From Lysobacterales bacterium (GTDB lineage: Bacteria; Pseudomonadota; Gammaproteobacteria; Xanthomonadales; SZUA-5): a DNA stretch of 52,621 nucleotides. Both the position numbers and the translations under genes were made by a program. This document shows, piece by piece, positions 40,891-49,664 of the stretch (within the stretch, counting starts at the first letter, position 1; each line of letters opens with the position of its first letter). The DNA lies in assembly GCA_022844165.1 (NCBI GenBank), contig JALHMH010000003.1, positions 196,269 to 248,889 on the forward strand, written 5' to 3'. The notes below the pieces were generated by a model. That model was not told the DNA's origin. It worked only from the letters and a program-made list of their open reading frames with translations, and ran no database searches.

Positions 40891-41579
40891 ACAGCGATGC
40901 CGCCGAACTGAAGCGATTCGACGCCGTCGCCGCGCGCTGGTGGGATGAATCCGGGCCCTTCCGTCCGTTACACGATCTGAATCCCGTGCGCCTGGGTTTC
41001 ATCGAGGCACGTATTTCGCTGCGCGGATCGCGGATCGTCGATGTCGGCTGCGGCGGCGGCATTTTGTCCGAGGCCATGGCACGCAAGGGGGCGCAAGTCA
41101 CCGGGATCGATCTGGCGGCAGAGGCGCTCGAAGTGGCGAAGCTACATGCGCTCGAAAGCAACGTTCTGGTGAACTATCGCGAAATTTCGGCCGAGGCGCT
41201 CGCCGCCGAGCAGCCCGCCAGCGTCGACGCCGTGACCTGTCTGGAAATGCTGGAACATGTGCCCGATCCGCAGAGTGTATTGAATGCCTGCGCGGCCTTG
41301 CTCAAGCCTGGTGGTTGGTTGTTCGTTTCGACGCTCAATCGCACGGCAAAGGCCTTCGCGCTGGGCATTGTCGGTGCTGAATACCTGCTCGGCTTGTTGC
41401 CGCGCGGGACGCACCGTTACGACCGATTTATCAAACCCTCGGAGCTGCGCCGCGGTTTGCGCACGGCAGGCGCCGTGGAGATCGAGTTTATGGGCATCCG
41501 CTACGATCCGCTGACGCGCGGCGCGCGCTTGAGTGACGATGTTGCGATCAATTATCTGTGTGCCTGCCGCCGCGCATGA
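40887..41579 (+). CDS. ubiG: ubiquinone biosynthesis O-methyltransferase UbiG
   Basis: A 230-residue SAM methyltransferase acting twice in ubiquinone synthesis. The family opening is ELKRFDAVAARWWDESGPFRPLHDLNPVRL. Then come VDVGCGGGILSEAMA (motif I), GIDLAAEALEVAK, CLEMLEHVPDP and the membrane-binding FVSTLNRTAKAFALGIVGAEYLLGLLPRGTH region. The start is GTG at 40887, coupled to the upstream gene by GTGA. Its stop overlaps the next ATG (ATGA). Confidence 0.95.
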   Translation: MNSDAAELKRFDAVAARWWDESGPFRPLHDLNPVRLGFIEARISLRGSRIVDVGCGGGILSEAMARKGAQVTGIDLAAEALEVAKLHALESNVLVNYREISAEALAAEQPASVDAVTCLEMLEHVPDPQSVLNACAALLKPGGWLFVSTLNRTAKAFALGIVGAEYLLGLLPRGTHRYDRFIKPSELRRGLRTAGAVEIEFMGIRYDPLTRGARLSDDVAINYLCACRRA

Positions 41580-42226
41580 AAGCGGTGCTGTTCGACCTCG
41601 ATGGTACGCTCGTCGACACGGCGCCAGACCTGCTCGGCGCGCTCGAGGACTTGCGAGTTGAACTCGGTCTTGCGGCACTGCAAACACCCTTGCCTGCAGC
41701 CGTGGCTGCGCGCGGTGGTCGCGGCATTCTGACGCTCGGCCTGCCGGAAATTGTGGATGCCGCCGAGACCTTTTTGCCACGTTATCTGGCGACGTACCAG
41801 CGACGCATCGCTCGCGCCAGCAAACCCTACCCGGGCATCGAGTCGCTGCTTGATACACTGAAAATGCGCGGCGTCGCGTGCGCAATCGTCACCAACAAAC
41901 CCGAAGCACTGGCTCGCCAGTTATTGGATGCCATCGGCTGGTCAAGCCGTTTTGTCAGTCTGGTCGGCGGTGATACCTTGCCGCAACGCAAACCGGCAGC
42001 ACAGCCAGTGCTGCGTGCCTGCGACGAGGCGCGTGTCGCGCCGGGCGAGGCCGTGATGGTGGGAGACGATATCCGGGACATTGAGGCCGGACGGGCCGCT
42101 GGATGCGAACGCACCATTGCCTGTGCTTATGGTTACGTCGAGGCGCCCGAATTGCTGCCGGGCTGGGGCGCCGACGCGGTTGCCCACACGCCCGAACAGC
42201 TATTGGCATTGCTCTGGAGCCCCTGA
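41576..42226 (+). CDS. gph: HAD phosphatase, phosphoglycolate phosphatase / MupP-like
   Basis: A 216-residue HAD hydrolase. Motif I is FDLDGTLVDTAPD (nucleophile Asp7), motif II is IVTNKP, and motif III/IV includes KPAAQPVL and MVGDDIRDIEAGRAAG. The cap is of the C1 type. Genes in this position next to ubiG are annotated as Gph; the related MupP dephosphorylates MurNAc 6-phosphate, and sequence alone does not separate the two. Its ATG overlaps the ubiG stop. Confidence 0.88.
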   Translation: MKAVLFDLDGTLVDTAPDLLGALEDLRVELGLAALQTPLPAAVAARGGRGILTLGLPEIVDAAETFLPRYLATYQRRIARASKPYPGIESLLDTLKMRGVACAIVTNKPEALARQLLDAIGWSSRFVSLVGGDTLPQRKPAAQPVLRACDEARVAPGEAVMVGDDIRDIEAGRAAGCERTIACAYGYVEAPELLPGWGADAVAHTPEQLLALLWSP

Positions 42227-42356
42227 CCGGATCTTGTCAGTTGAGTCTGCTTTTTTCGAAGCGGCTCGCTGGTACCCCACGAAACGCGTTGCGGCTTTGT
42301 GCCTGTTGACCTACGATCCAGCCGAGAATGGTGACCACCGTCAGGCAGGGATGTCC

Positions 42357-43280
42357 ATGGTATTGCATCAAACCAGCGGCCGCTGGCGCCTTGGTTTGGC
42401 GCTGGCCTTGGCCACCGCTTTTTTCTGGGCAACGCTGCCGGTCGCGCTGAAACTCGCGTTGGAAGTTGTTGATGCCGTGACGTTGACATGGTTTCGCTTT
42501 CTGATCGCAAGCCTGGTCATCGGCGGTTGGCTCGCGTGGCGTGGGCGGATAGGACAGTTTCGCGAACTCTCGCGAAACGCCTGGTGGCTGTTGGCCATCG
42601 CTGCGTGCGGTTTGATCGGCAACTATCTAGGTTACCTCTTCGGCTTGGGATTGACCTCGCCTGCGAATGCGCAACTGCTGATCCAGTTGGCACCGCTGCT
42701 CCTGGCGATCGGCGGCGTAGCGATTTTCCGCGAACGGTTGAATCACAAGCAGTGGCTCGGTTACGCCGCCGTCGCGAGCGGCTTGTTGTTGTTCTTCGGC
42801 GAACAGTGGCAACGCGCCAGCGGCACGCATTATGGTCTTGGCGCATTGCTGATCGCACTGGCCGCGGCCGCATGGGCAGGATATGCCCTGGCGCAGAAGC
42901 AGTTGCTGCGCCGCCTCGATTCGGCAGCAATCTTGTGGTTCATCTATCTGGCAGCGACCGCGCTGTTGTTGCCGTTTTCAGCGCCGCAGCAATTGCTTAA
43001 GGTCGATGCCGCGCATTGGTGGGCGATTGGCTACTGCGCGTTGAACACGATTGGTGCCTACGGTTGTTTTGCAGAAGCACTGGCGCATTGGGAGGCTTCG
43101 CGTGTCAGTGCGATTTTGGCGCTGACGCCCATTCTGACAGTGCTCAGTGTGGCCGCGTTCGCTTTGTTAGTCCCCGGCGCGATTGCACCCGAGCGCATCG
43201 GCTTGTTGGGTTGGATCGGCGCCGGCACGGTCGTGGCTGGATCGGCAGCGGTGAGTCTGCTGGCGAGGCACGGGCGCTGA
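42357..43280 (+). CDS. EamA/DMT-family transporter
   Basis: A 307-residue protein with ten predicted membrane helices in two EamA repeats (from about 10 and about 160). The first includes ATAFFWATLPVALKLALEVVDAVTLTWFRFLIASLV; the second starts GLGALLIALAAAAWAGYALAQKQLL. It is a drug/metabolite transporter of unknown substrate in the inner membrane. AGGGA at 42347-42351 stands 5 bases before the ATG at 42357; another ATG lies two codons earlier. It follows the phosphatase by 130 bp on the same strand. Confidence 0.88.
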   Translation: MVLHQTSGRWRLGLALALATAFFWATLPVALKLALEVVDAVTLTWFRFLIASLVIGGWLAWRGRIGQFRELSRNAWWLLAIAACGLIGNYLGYLFGLGLTSPANAQLLIQLAPLLLAIGGVAIFRERLNHKQWLGYAAVASGLLLFFGEQWQRASGTHYGLGALLIALAAAAWAGYALAQKQLLRRLDSAAILWFIYLAATALLLPFSAPQQLLKVDAAHWWAIGYCALNTIGAYGCFAEALAHWEASRVSAILALTPILTVLSVAAFALLVPGAIAPERIGLLGWIGAGTVVAGSAAVSLLARHGR

Positions 43281-43370
43281 CACCAGCAACACGCATTGAG
43301 GAGCGAAAGGCGGCCAATAGCGCAACATTCTGCTATCAACGCGTCTGATTCGCTGCTAACGGTGATCGAG

Positions 43371-43760
43371 ATGCGTTTGTTTCCTTTTTTGCTGCTCCCA
43401 ATCCTGATCGCGCACGGAATGGTCCTGTCCGGGATCGACCTGTCGGCGGCTTGGCTGACGATGCCGCTGCCTTCCGATCACGAGTTCGCACTGAGTTACG
43501 GCGCGGCATTGATCGCGCTCGCGCTGCTGACGCTATTAGGCGAAGTGTACAAAGCCACCAGCGCAGTGCGCGCCTCGTTCGCCGATCACAGTCTGTCGCT
43601 CGCGCTGTTTGTGCTCTTGCTCCTGGAGTTTCTGTTGTGGAGTAAGGCCGGCAACAGCACGTTTTTCTTGCTGTTGGTCATCGCTCTGGTCGACGTGCTC
43701 GCCGGGATCGCCGTCGGTCTGGCGGTCGCCAGGCGCGATGTCGGGATTCTGCGCGAGTAG
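43371..43760 (+). CDS. small four-helix membrane protein, unknown function
   Basis: A 129-residue protein with four hydrophobic segments (about residues 3-22, 42-62, 78-98 and 102-122). Charged loops lie between them. No named family recognised. The ATG at 43371 fits a typical hydrophobic N-terminus (MRLFPFLLLPILIAHGMVL); codons upstream in frame are not protein-like. It stands alone between the transporter and the carboxylase gene. Confidence 0.65.
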   Translation: MRLFPFLLLPILIAHGMVLSGIDLSAAWLTMPLPSDHEFALSYGAALIALALLTLLGEVYKATSAVRASFADHSLSLALFVLLLLEFLLWSKAGNSTFFLLLVIALVDVLAGIAVGLAVARRDVGILRE

Positions 43761-43832
43761 GTTTGCTCGCGACCTCATGAACTGTCCCGGTTAGGCTCTA
43801 ACATTTGCCGCACGTCGAAAAGGCACCCACTC

Positions 43833-45440
43833 ATGCCCCAAATCGAATCCCAGATCGACATCCGCTCGCCAGATTTCATCGCCAACGCTGCCGCATTGCG
43901 CGAAGCGGTCGAAGATCTCAAACGCCAGTTGCATAAAGCCAGCGAAGGCGGCGGCGAGAAGGCGCGTGTCAAACATACGGAACGCGGCAAGCTACTGCCG
44001 CGCGAACGCATCCGCGCGTTGCTCGATCCGGGGTCACCGTTTTTGGAGCTATCGCCGCTCGCCGCGTTTGGCATGTACGATGACGCGGCGCCGTGTGCGG
44101 GAGTGATCACCGGCATCGGCCGCGTCTGCGACACCGAAGTCATGGTCGTCGCAAACGATGCCACGGTCAAAGGTGGCACCTATTTCCCGCTCACCGTCAA
44201 AAAACACCTGCGGGCGCAGGAAGTGGCGCTCGAGAACCACTTGCCATGCGTATATCTGGTCGATTCGGGCGGCGCTTTTCTGCCGCTGCAGGACGAAGTA
44301 TTTCCCGATCGCGATCACTTCGGACGCATCTTCTACAATCAGGCGCGATTGTCGGCGCTGAACATTCCGCAGATTGCGGTGGTGATGGGCTCATGCACCG
44401 CTGGCGGCGCGTATGTGCCGGCGATGAGCGATGAGACCATCATCGTTCGCGAACAGGGCACGATTTTCCTCGGCGGCCCACCGTTGGTCAAAGCCGCCAC
44501 TGGCGAAGTCGTCGATGCGGAGGCCCTGGGTGGCGCCGACGTGCATACCAGCATCTCCGGCGTTGCCGATCACTTCGCCGAAGACGACGCGCATGCGCTG
44601 GAACTGGCGCGTGGCGCCGTGGCGCGTCTCAACCGCGTCAAAACGGTTCCGCTCAAGCTGCAGCGACCTACGGAGCCCAAGTATGCTGCGGACGAGATCT
44701 ACGGCATCGTGCCGCGCGACACACGGATCCCGTTCGACATCCGCGAACTGATTGCGCGCATCGTCGATGGCAGCGACATGCATGAGTTCAAGGCGCGCTA
44801 TGGGAAAACGCTGGTGTGTGGTTTTGCGCATATCTACGGTTACCCGGTAGGCATCGTCGCCAACAACGGCATTCTGTTCGCCGAAAGCGCTTTGAAGGGT
44901 GCGCACTTCATCGAACTTTGCAACCAGCGCAATGTGCCGCTGGTGTTTTTGCAGAACATCACCGGTTTTATGGTCGGGCGCAAATACGAAAACGCCGGCA
45001 TTGCCAAAGACGGCGCAAAAATGGTCACCGCTGTGGCCTGCTCGCATGTACCCAAATTCACGGTGATCACCGGCGGCAGTTTTGGTGCCGGCAACTACGC
45101 GATGTGCGGCCGTGGTTATAGCCCTAGGTTTCTGTGGATGTGGCCGAATGCGCGCATCAGCGTGATGGGCGGCGAACAGGCGGCCAGCGTGCTGGCGACC
45201 GTCAAGCGCGACGGCATCGAAGCTGCCGGTAAAACATGGAGTGCTGAAGAGGAAGCCGAATTCAAATCACCGGTTCGCGCGCAGTACGAGCGGCAAGGCC
45301 ATCCCTACTATGCCAGCGCACGCCTCTGGGATGATGGCGTCATCGATCCTGTCGATACGCGCCGGGTGCTCGGACTCGCGATCTCCGCAGCGCTGAACGC
45401 GCCCATCGTGCCCGGCCGATTCGGCGTGTTTCGTATGTGA
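43833..45440 (+). CDS. liuB: acyl-CoA carboxylase carboxyltransferase, probably methylcrotonyl-CoA carboxylase beta subunit
   Basis: A 535-residue carboxyltransferase of the MCC-beta type that moves CO2 from biotin to 3-methylcrotonyl-CoA in leucine degradation. Diagnostic stretches are [72 protein letters not shown] and [20 protein letters not shown] (oxyanion glycines). [19 protein letters not shown] and [13 protein letters not shown] follow. The full length agrees with MCCB. The biotin subunit and other liu genes are not seen downstream, since the gene ends at a repeat and a gene block on the other strand. Confidence 0.9.
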   Translation: MPQIESQIDIRSPDFIANAAALREAVEDLKRQLHKASEGGGEKARVKHTERGKLLPRERIRALLDPGSPFLELSPLAAFGMYDDAAPCAGVITGIGRVCDTEVMVVANDATVKGGTYFPLTVKKHLRAQEVALENHLPCVYLVDSGGAFLPLQDEVFPDRDHFGRIFYNQARLSALNIPQIAVVMGSCTAGGAYVPAMSDETIIVREQGTIFLGGPPLVKAATGEVVDAEALGGADVHTSISGVADHFAEDDAHALELARGAVARLNRVKTVPLKLQRPTEPKYAADEIYGIVPRDTRIPFDIRELIARIVDGSDMHEFKARYGKTLVCGFAHIYGYPVGIVANNGILFAESALKGAHFIELCNQRNVPLVFLQNITGFMVGRKYENAGIAKDGAKMVTAVACSHVPKFTVITGGSFGAGNYAMCGRGYSPRFLWMWPNARISVMGGEQAASVLATVKRDGIEAAGKTWSAEEEAEFKSPVRAQYERQGHPYYASARLWDDGVIDPVDTRRVLGLAISAALNAPIVPGRFGVFRM

Positions 45441-45477
45441 CGGCGAGCGGTATTTGGTCTGCCGACAATCAAGTTTG

Positions 45478-45561
45478 AACCCAGAAACCTCAGTTGGACG
45501 TGGCAAAGGCGCGTAGTGCACCTACGGGGCAGGAAAAGCGATCACCTGAGGTTTTTGGGTT
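45478..45561. repeat. 84-bp nested inverted repeat at the liuB / NRPS-cluster boundary
   Basis: AACCCAGAAACCTCAG (45478-45493) is complementary to CTGAGGTTTTTGGGTT (45546-45561) with one mismatch. Inside lies a second hairpin, CGTAG-TGCAC-CTACG, near 45512-45526. The element lies between the convergent ends of liuB and the kinase gene, and the right arm overlaps the kinase's last codons. It may be a bidirectional terminator or a small mobile hairpin element. It falls at the left edge of the apparent biosynthetic cluster. Confidence 0.7.
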
Positions 45562-46405
45562 GGACTATTCGAAGTCTGGCCGTGATAAATCGAGACAGCA
45601 GCGACTTCTCCAGCGGGGTTATTGATTCCTGCATGCGTGCCGCCGCATTGACCAACTGCCAAGCGGCGACGTCACGTCCGTCGAGGCCAGTATGGCGCAG
45701 ATAATGGCGCAAATAGAGGTTGGCGAAGAGACGGCAGAAGCGACGGGTCATCCAATCGCCGCAACGGTAGTTGAATCCGCACAGAACCCAGCTTCTGGCT
45801 GCGTCGCAGATTGGATTGCCGTAACTGGTGTCACTCCAGTCAACGACCGCAAGTCGCGCCGGTCCGACGACGAGATTCTCCCAATGATAGTCGCCATGGC
45901 AGAGCGTCTCGCCGTCTGGAAGCCGTTCGAGTATGACTTGGAGCTCGTTGCGATGCTCTGCAGCCAGTATTGAATCGTCTGCGATCTTAGCTGCGAGGCG
46001 CTGCTTCAGGGATGGCAGTTCGGCGGCACCAAATTGCGTGTGGATTTGGGCGTGATGCCGCGCAAGAGTTGCAGCATGGTGGAAGAGCTGCCATGGGCGG
46101 TCGCCCATATCCACGGCCATTGAGACGCCAGGGATGCGCTCGTACACAATGCCGAAGCGATCCCAATCAAGCACGTGTGCGAGTTCCGGCCGAACGGAGG
46201 GTACGGGGAGACCGAGCGTGGCAACGTAAATGTCAATTCGATGTTGTATTGCAATCTGCTCGAAGAGCGTGTCTTTGCGATAGAGCTTCAGCAGCCACCC
46301 GTCTTCGAGAATATGGATGTCGGCCATGCGCCTGGCGAAGAGCCGGTCTTTCAGCTGTGCCGAACGAAGCGTACGTATCGGTGCTGGCGGTCGGACGGTA
46401 TTCAA
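45542..46405 (-). CDS. APH/choline-kinase-fold phosphotransferase
   Basis: A 287-residue kinase-like protein with the Brenner motif LCHGDYHWENLVV (HGDxHxxN) and the metal-binding VVDWSDTSYGNP. An N-terminal lobe has ILEDGWLLKLYRKDTLFEQ, whose Lys is the candidate ATP lysine. Family members phosphorylate aminoglycosides, choline, homoserine or other small alcohols. The start is a TTG (46403-46405) overlapping the stop of the methyltransferase as TTGA, so both are translated together. As the last gene of an NRPS-type run it may be a tailoring or self-protection kinase (inference). Confidence 0.8.
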   Translation of the reverse strand: MNTVRPPAPIRTLRSAQLKDRLFARRMADIHILEDGWLLKLYRKDTLFEQIAIQHRIDIYVATLGLPVPSVRPELAHVLDWDRFGIVYERIPGVSMAVDMGDRPWQLFHHAATLARHHAQIHTQFGAAELPSLKQRLAAKIADDSILAAEHRNELQVILERLPDGETLCHGDYHWENLVVGPARLAVVDWSDTSYGNPICDAARSWVLCGFNYRCGDWMTRRFCRLFANLYLRHYLRHTGLDGRDVAAWQLVNAAARMQESITPLEKSLLSRFITARLRIVQPKNLR

Positions 46406-47202
46406 GCGAGTTTAGTGCCAACTGCGATCATGCCGGGGATTGCCGCGAAAAAACCTCCGTTGCGCTCGGCCGCCCGTAAAGCGGCCCACCATTGTGCTAA
46501 GGCAACGGGGTCTATCGTGTCGTACGCCGCTGCTGAAAGCGCGGAAGCCGTCATCCCGTAGTAGGTGTCGAATGGCATGACAAAGGTCATTGGTTCCAGG
46601 TTCACGTCGCTGAGTCCGATGTCTACGAAAAAGCGGCGTAACGAACCACCAATCCAGGGGTTGGGCACCGCTTCCGCGACGATACACTTGACCTGCTCGG
46701 AGATGCGCCGATCAGTAGCGTCGACCATAAACCCAGAGTAGTCGAAGTCGAACACGACCATTCGGCCCCCGATGCGTAAAACGCGCGCCATTTCGCGAAA
46801 CATCCGATGCGGCGAATCGACATACTCCGCCACTCGTTCGGCGCGGACCAGGTCGAAGCTGGCATCTGCGAAAGGCAGCAGTTCGGCGTTTCCATGAAAG
46901 AACTCGATATTCGAGTCCTTTGTTCTGCAGCGAGCCTCGGCAATCGCCGCTGCACTGGCATCAATGCCGACCAGTCGTCCGCCGCTTCCAACGATCGCAG
47001 CAAGTCGACGGATTTCATGGCCAAGCCCACAGCCGACATCCAGTACGTGTGCACTTGGAGCGGGGGGCGCAAGGTCTCGCATGCGCGCCTTGCAATTCTG
47101 TGTGAAAGGCAGAGCCTCGGTGACGTCCAGGAATTCGATGACGTGCGCATCAGTGGCCAAACTGTTGACACGCCGGAAACCCTCAGTTGTCTTGGCATTC
47201 AT
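46402..47202 (-). CDS. SAM-dependent methyltransferase (UbiE/Methyltransf_11-like), NRPS-cluster tailoring candidate
   Basis: A 266-residue class I methyltransferase: VLDVGCGLGHEIRRLAA (motif I), GRLVGIDASAAAIAEAR, IEFFHGNAELLPFADASFDLVRAERV and MARVLRIGGRMVVFDFDYSGF. The C-terminal part (PMTFVMPFDTYYG...) resembles antibiotic and polyketide tailoring enzymes of this type more than UbiE itself. It lies 36 bp downstream of the P450 stop on the same strand and overlaps the kinase gene by 4 bp. Substrate is unknown. Confidence 0.85.
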   Translation of the reverse strand: MNAKTTEGFRRVNSLATDAHVIEFLDVTEALPFTQNCKARMRDLAPPAPSAHVLDVGCGLGHEIRRLAAIVGSGGRLVGIDASAAAIAEARCRTKDSNIEFFHGNAELLPFADASFDLVRAERVAEYVDSPHRMFREMARVLRIGGRMVVFDFDYSGFMVDATDRRISEQVKCIVAEAVPNPWIGGSLRRFFVDIGLSDVNLEPMTFVMPFDTYYGMTASALSAAAYDTIDPVALAQWWAALRAAERNGGFFAAIPGMIAVGTKLA

Positions 47203-47238
47203 CGATATCGGACCAAACCGTAGTGATCGGAATGCAGG

Positions 47239-48489
47239 TCAGTTCCAGTAAGCCGGTAGCCGCTGCAATCCTCGCAGGGTAAACGTTGGTAGCCACTGCG
47301 GCTTGAAGCCACTGGCAATGCGTAGCGCAGGCGCTAGTTCGAGCAGCGTTTGGATTGCGGCTTTGACTTCAATCGTCGCCAGCTTAGCTCCGATGCAATA
47401 GTGCGGACCGCCGCCAAACGTGCAGTGCCTGGGCGATTCGCGCTGCAGTTGGAGTCGATCCGGACAGGTAGTGTTTTCTTCGTCGCGATTGGCTGCGCCG
47501 AGCAGCGGTAACACACGCTCCCCTTTCCGGATCACGCAGCCACCAATCTCGACGTCTTCGTTCGCGTACAGGATGTTGCCGGTCTGTACCGCGCTATCGA
47601 ACCGGATCAGCTCTTCAACCGCATTGTCGATCAGCGCAGGTTCGGAGCGCAACAGCGCAAGTTCCGCGGGATTCGAATACAGCGCGAACAGGCAAGTGGA
47701 GATCAGGTTCTGAGTCGACTGGTGGCCGGCGAAAAACATGAAGAACATGTGCGCTGCGATGCACTCGGTCGTGAGTTCGGGATCCTCGGCCTGCAGTCCC
47801 AGCAACTCGCTGGTGAAGTCGTCGCTCGGCGCGCTGCGCTTGGTTTCGCACAGGCCCTCCAGGTACTGCATGATCTGCCGGATGTTGTGTTCCGCAGCAA
47901 TCACTTGTTCGGCGCTGATCGGCGCTACGTCCAGCAAACCGGGCGCAGGGATCATCGACTCCTCCACGAACATCCGACGGTCCTGGTCTGGAATGCCCAG
48001 CAGTTCGCAAATCACCATTGCAGTCAGTGGAAAAGCATAGTCGGCAACCAGGTCGATAAAGCCCGCAGCGCGCTTGCTTTCGACCAGTTCGCGGGCGAAG
48101 CGTTGCGTCGGCTCCTCCAGTCGGATCATGCGCGAGTGACTGATTGCTTTCACCATATGCGAACGCAAGCGCGTGTGCACCGGTGCATTGTGATTGACCA
48201 GCCAATGCCGAGTCACTTGTGTCGAGTAGCGCGCCAGCCCGGCCTCACCTTGCGTGTCGCGAATGCCGGCTTCGAAATCGCGCCGAAAGCGCTTGTCCTT
48301 GAGCAAATTGCGTACATCTTCGTTGCGGGTGCAGATCCACATTCCGTAGCCGGAGCGATGCACGGGCTCGCGTTGACGCAGTAGCTTCAATGTAGGGTAC
48401 GGATCGTCGCGGAATGCCTTCGAGCCGGGGTCGAATAGCTTCTCGTGCATCGGTAGCGTAGCGTGCAGGACTTCGGTTCTAGTGTTCAT
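47239..48489 (-). CDS. cytochrome P450 with non-canonical I-helix motif
   Basis: A 416-residue bacterial class I P450, soluble and cytoplasmic. The heme loop FGGGPHYCIG (358-367, ligand Cys365), the K-helix ExxR (Glu293-Arg296) and the L-helix are intact. The I-helix motif is AGHQST (254-259) where AGx(D/E)T(T) is usual. The acid that relays protons is Gln and the alcohol is Ser. Other stretches (HTRLRSHMVKAISHSRM, FIDLVADYAFPLTAMVICELLGIP) are standard. No redox partner gene is visible. Position next to NRPS genes suggests oxidation of the peptide or of a carrier-bound residue (inference). Confidence 0.92.
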   Translation of the reverse strand: MNTRTEVLHATLPMHEKLFDPGSKAFRDDPYPTLKLLRQREPVHRSGYGMWICTRNEDVRNLLKDKRFRRDFEAGIRDTQGEAGLARYSTQVTRHWLVNHNAPVHTRLRSHMVKAISHSRMIRLEEPTQRFARELVESKRAAGFIDLVADYAFPLTAMVICELLGIPDQDRRMFVEESMIPAPGLLDVAPISAEQVIAAEHNIRQIMQYLEGLCETKRSAPSDDFTSELLGLQAEDPELTTECIAAHMFFMFFAGHQSTQNLISTCLFALYSNPAELALLRSEPALIDNAVEELIRFDSAVQTGNILYANEDVEIGGCVIRKGERVLPLLGAANRDEENTTCPDRLQLQRESPRHCTFGGGPHYCIGAKLATIEVKAAIQTLLELAPALRIASGFKPQWLPTFTLRGLQRLPAYWN

Positions 48490-48844
48490 CGCGATTGAAG
48501 GTTTCTGCCAATCTGGCGAGGCTCGGCCTGGGAGTTGTGAACATCTGCGATCATCCGGCCGCCACTGACGACGCGAAAGCGCCGATCGTCACGGCTGCAA
48601 AGGCCGAAGCGTCGAAGTGAGCGACTCAAGCGCCGATTTTGTGCAAGTCGACCGAACGAGTTGCTGTCGATTTGTCGTTGCAGCAAACAAAGACGAGCCG
48701 CAGTCAACGGAACGTCTCTGTGCATCGAGTGTTGTCGTCATACGCTGTTCAAGCGGCGCCCCGTGCAACGGCACGGCCGCCGTGCATTTCGGCTGGCAAA
48801 TTGCAGGTGCGCCGCGGGCTGCGATTGCCGCCAATTGCCATGAC
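48490..48844. other. 355-bp gap between the hydroxylase genes and the P450
   Basis: No convincing gene was found on either strand; short open frames lack start context and family resemblance. The palindrome GCACGGCCGCCGTGC (48771-48785), some 60 bases after the last hydroxylase stop (minus-strand direction), may be a weak terminator but has no U-tract. The gap must hold any separate promoter for the P450-methyltransferase-kinase unit. Confidence 0.4.
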
Positions 48845-49633
48845 TCATTCGCCGGAGCCATAGCCGATGAATAAGCGAACTCGCCAATAGGCCTTGGCAA
48901 GCACAAAGAGCACTTCTTTGACCGGCTTTTGCGAAAAGTACTTCTGCATCCAACCGATGTGCTGATACATCACCTCTACGTGAATTTTTCCGAGTATCTG
49001 CGCGGCGATCCAGTAACGCTGAGCATAGTACTCGGGGCGCATCAAATCGAAGGAAATGACATATCGGTTATGGTCGGTGTTGTTCCACGCAGTGTGTTCG
49101 CAGGCATCATTAAAAATGAAGACCTTGCCTTCCGTCCAGGACGTGGTTTGATCGCCGACGCGAAATCCGCAGCGGGGCAATGGTGCCGGCACGACCAGGC
49201 CCATATGACAGCGCATCATCGCGTCGGTATCGCCGATGTGCGGTTTAATTGTCGAATGTGGCTCAAGCAGGTGAATCGAGCACGATGTGAGATAGGGAAT
49301 GTTGCGGAAGATCTCCCAGGTCTTGGGGAATCGTGCAATGTTCTTTCGCGACTTCATCGTCCAGTACATCAAACCGGCAGTTCGCCAGGAAGCCTTGGTA
49401 TTGGTCTTCGCGAGGTCATGATAGGGGACCAGCTCGCTTTGCCCTTCCGCGATCACCTGCAGCAGCTCATCGCGGATTGTCGTCCAGTTCTCTTCGACAT
49501 GGCGAACAGCCTCGATGCCAGTGGGATCGTAGAAGTACGGCATGTCGTGGGGATAAGGAATCGGGCCGTCCGCAAGCCAGGGGCGCTTGGGTTTGCTCTT
49601 TTGCGGGTTCAGCGACAGTGGTGTTGTGTTCAT
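48845..49633 (-). CDS. aspartyl/asparaginyl beta-hydroxylase family dioxygenase, copy 3 of 3
   Basis: A 262-residue Fe(II)/2-oxoglutarate enzyme of the AspH/LpxO type. Motif 1 is IKPHIGDTDAMMRCHMGL: metal ligand His132 with Gly in place of the usual acid (the HxG of this family), then 2OG-binding Arg141 and His143. Motif 2 is DACEHTAWNNTDHNRYVISFDLMRPE, with metal ligand His180 and 2OG-binding Arg190. AGGA lies 6 bases before the ATG at 49633; the in-frame codons up to 49732 are spacer. It is about 31 bp downstream of copy 2. A C-terminal extension after about 200 (IGWMQKYFSQKPVKEVLFVL...) is shared by the three copies. Confidence 0.88.
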   Translation of the reverse strand: MNTTPLSLNPQKSKPKRPWLADGPIPYPHDMPYFYDPTGIEAVRHVEENWTTIRDELLQVIAEGQSELVPYHDLAKTNTKASWRTAGLMYWTMKSRKNIARFPKTWEIFRNIPYLTSCSIHLLEPHSTIKPHIGDTDAMMRCHMGLVVPAPLPRCGFRVGDQTTSWTEGKVFIFNDACEHTAWNNTDHNRYVISFDLMRPEYYAQRYWIAAQILGKIHVEVMYQHIGWMQKYFSQKPVKEVLFVLAKAYWRVRLFIGYGSGE

Positions 49634-49664
49634 AGACGGTCCTTTGTCGAAACTTGGGCGTAGA

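Noticed and set aside
45478..45565. Integron attC site
   Set aside because: GTTGGAC at 45559-45565 fits the R' core, but the left end (TTTGAAC) does not fit the R'' consensus, and no integrase or cassette array is seen.
48486..48906. Small genes in the 355-bp gap before the P450
   Set aside because: Only short, arginine-rich or cysteine-rich frames without start signals or homology; one overlaps the hydroxylase gene.
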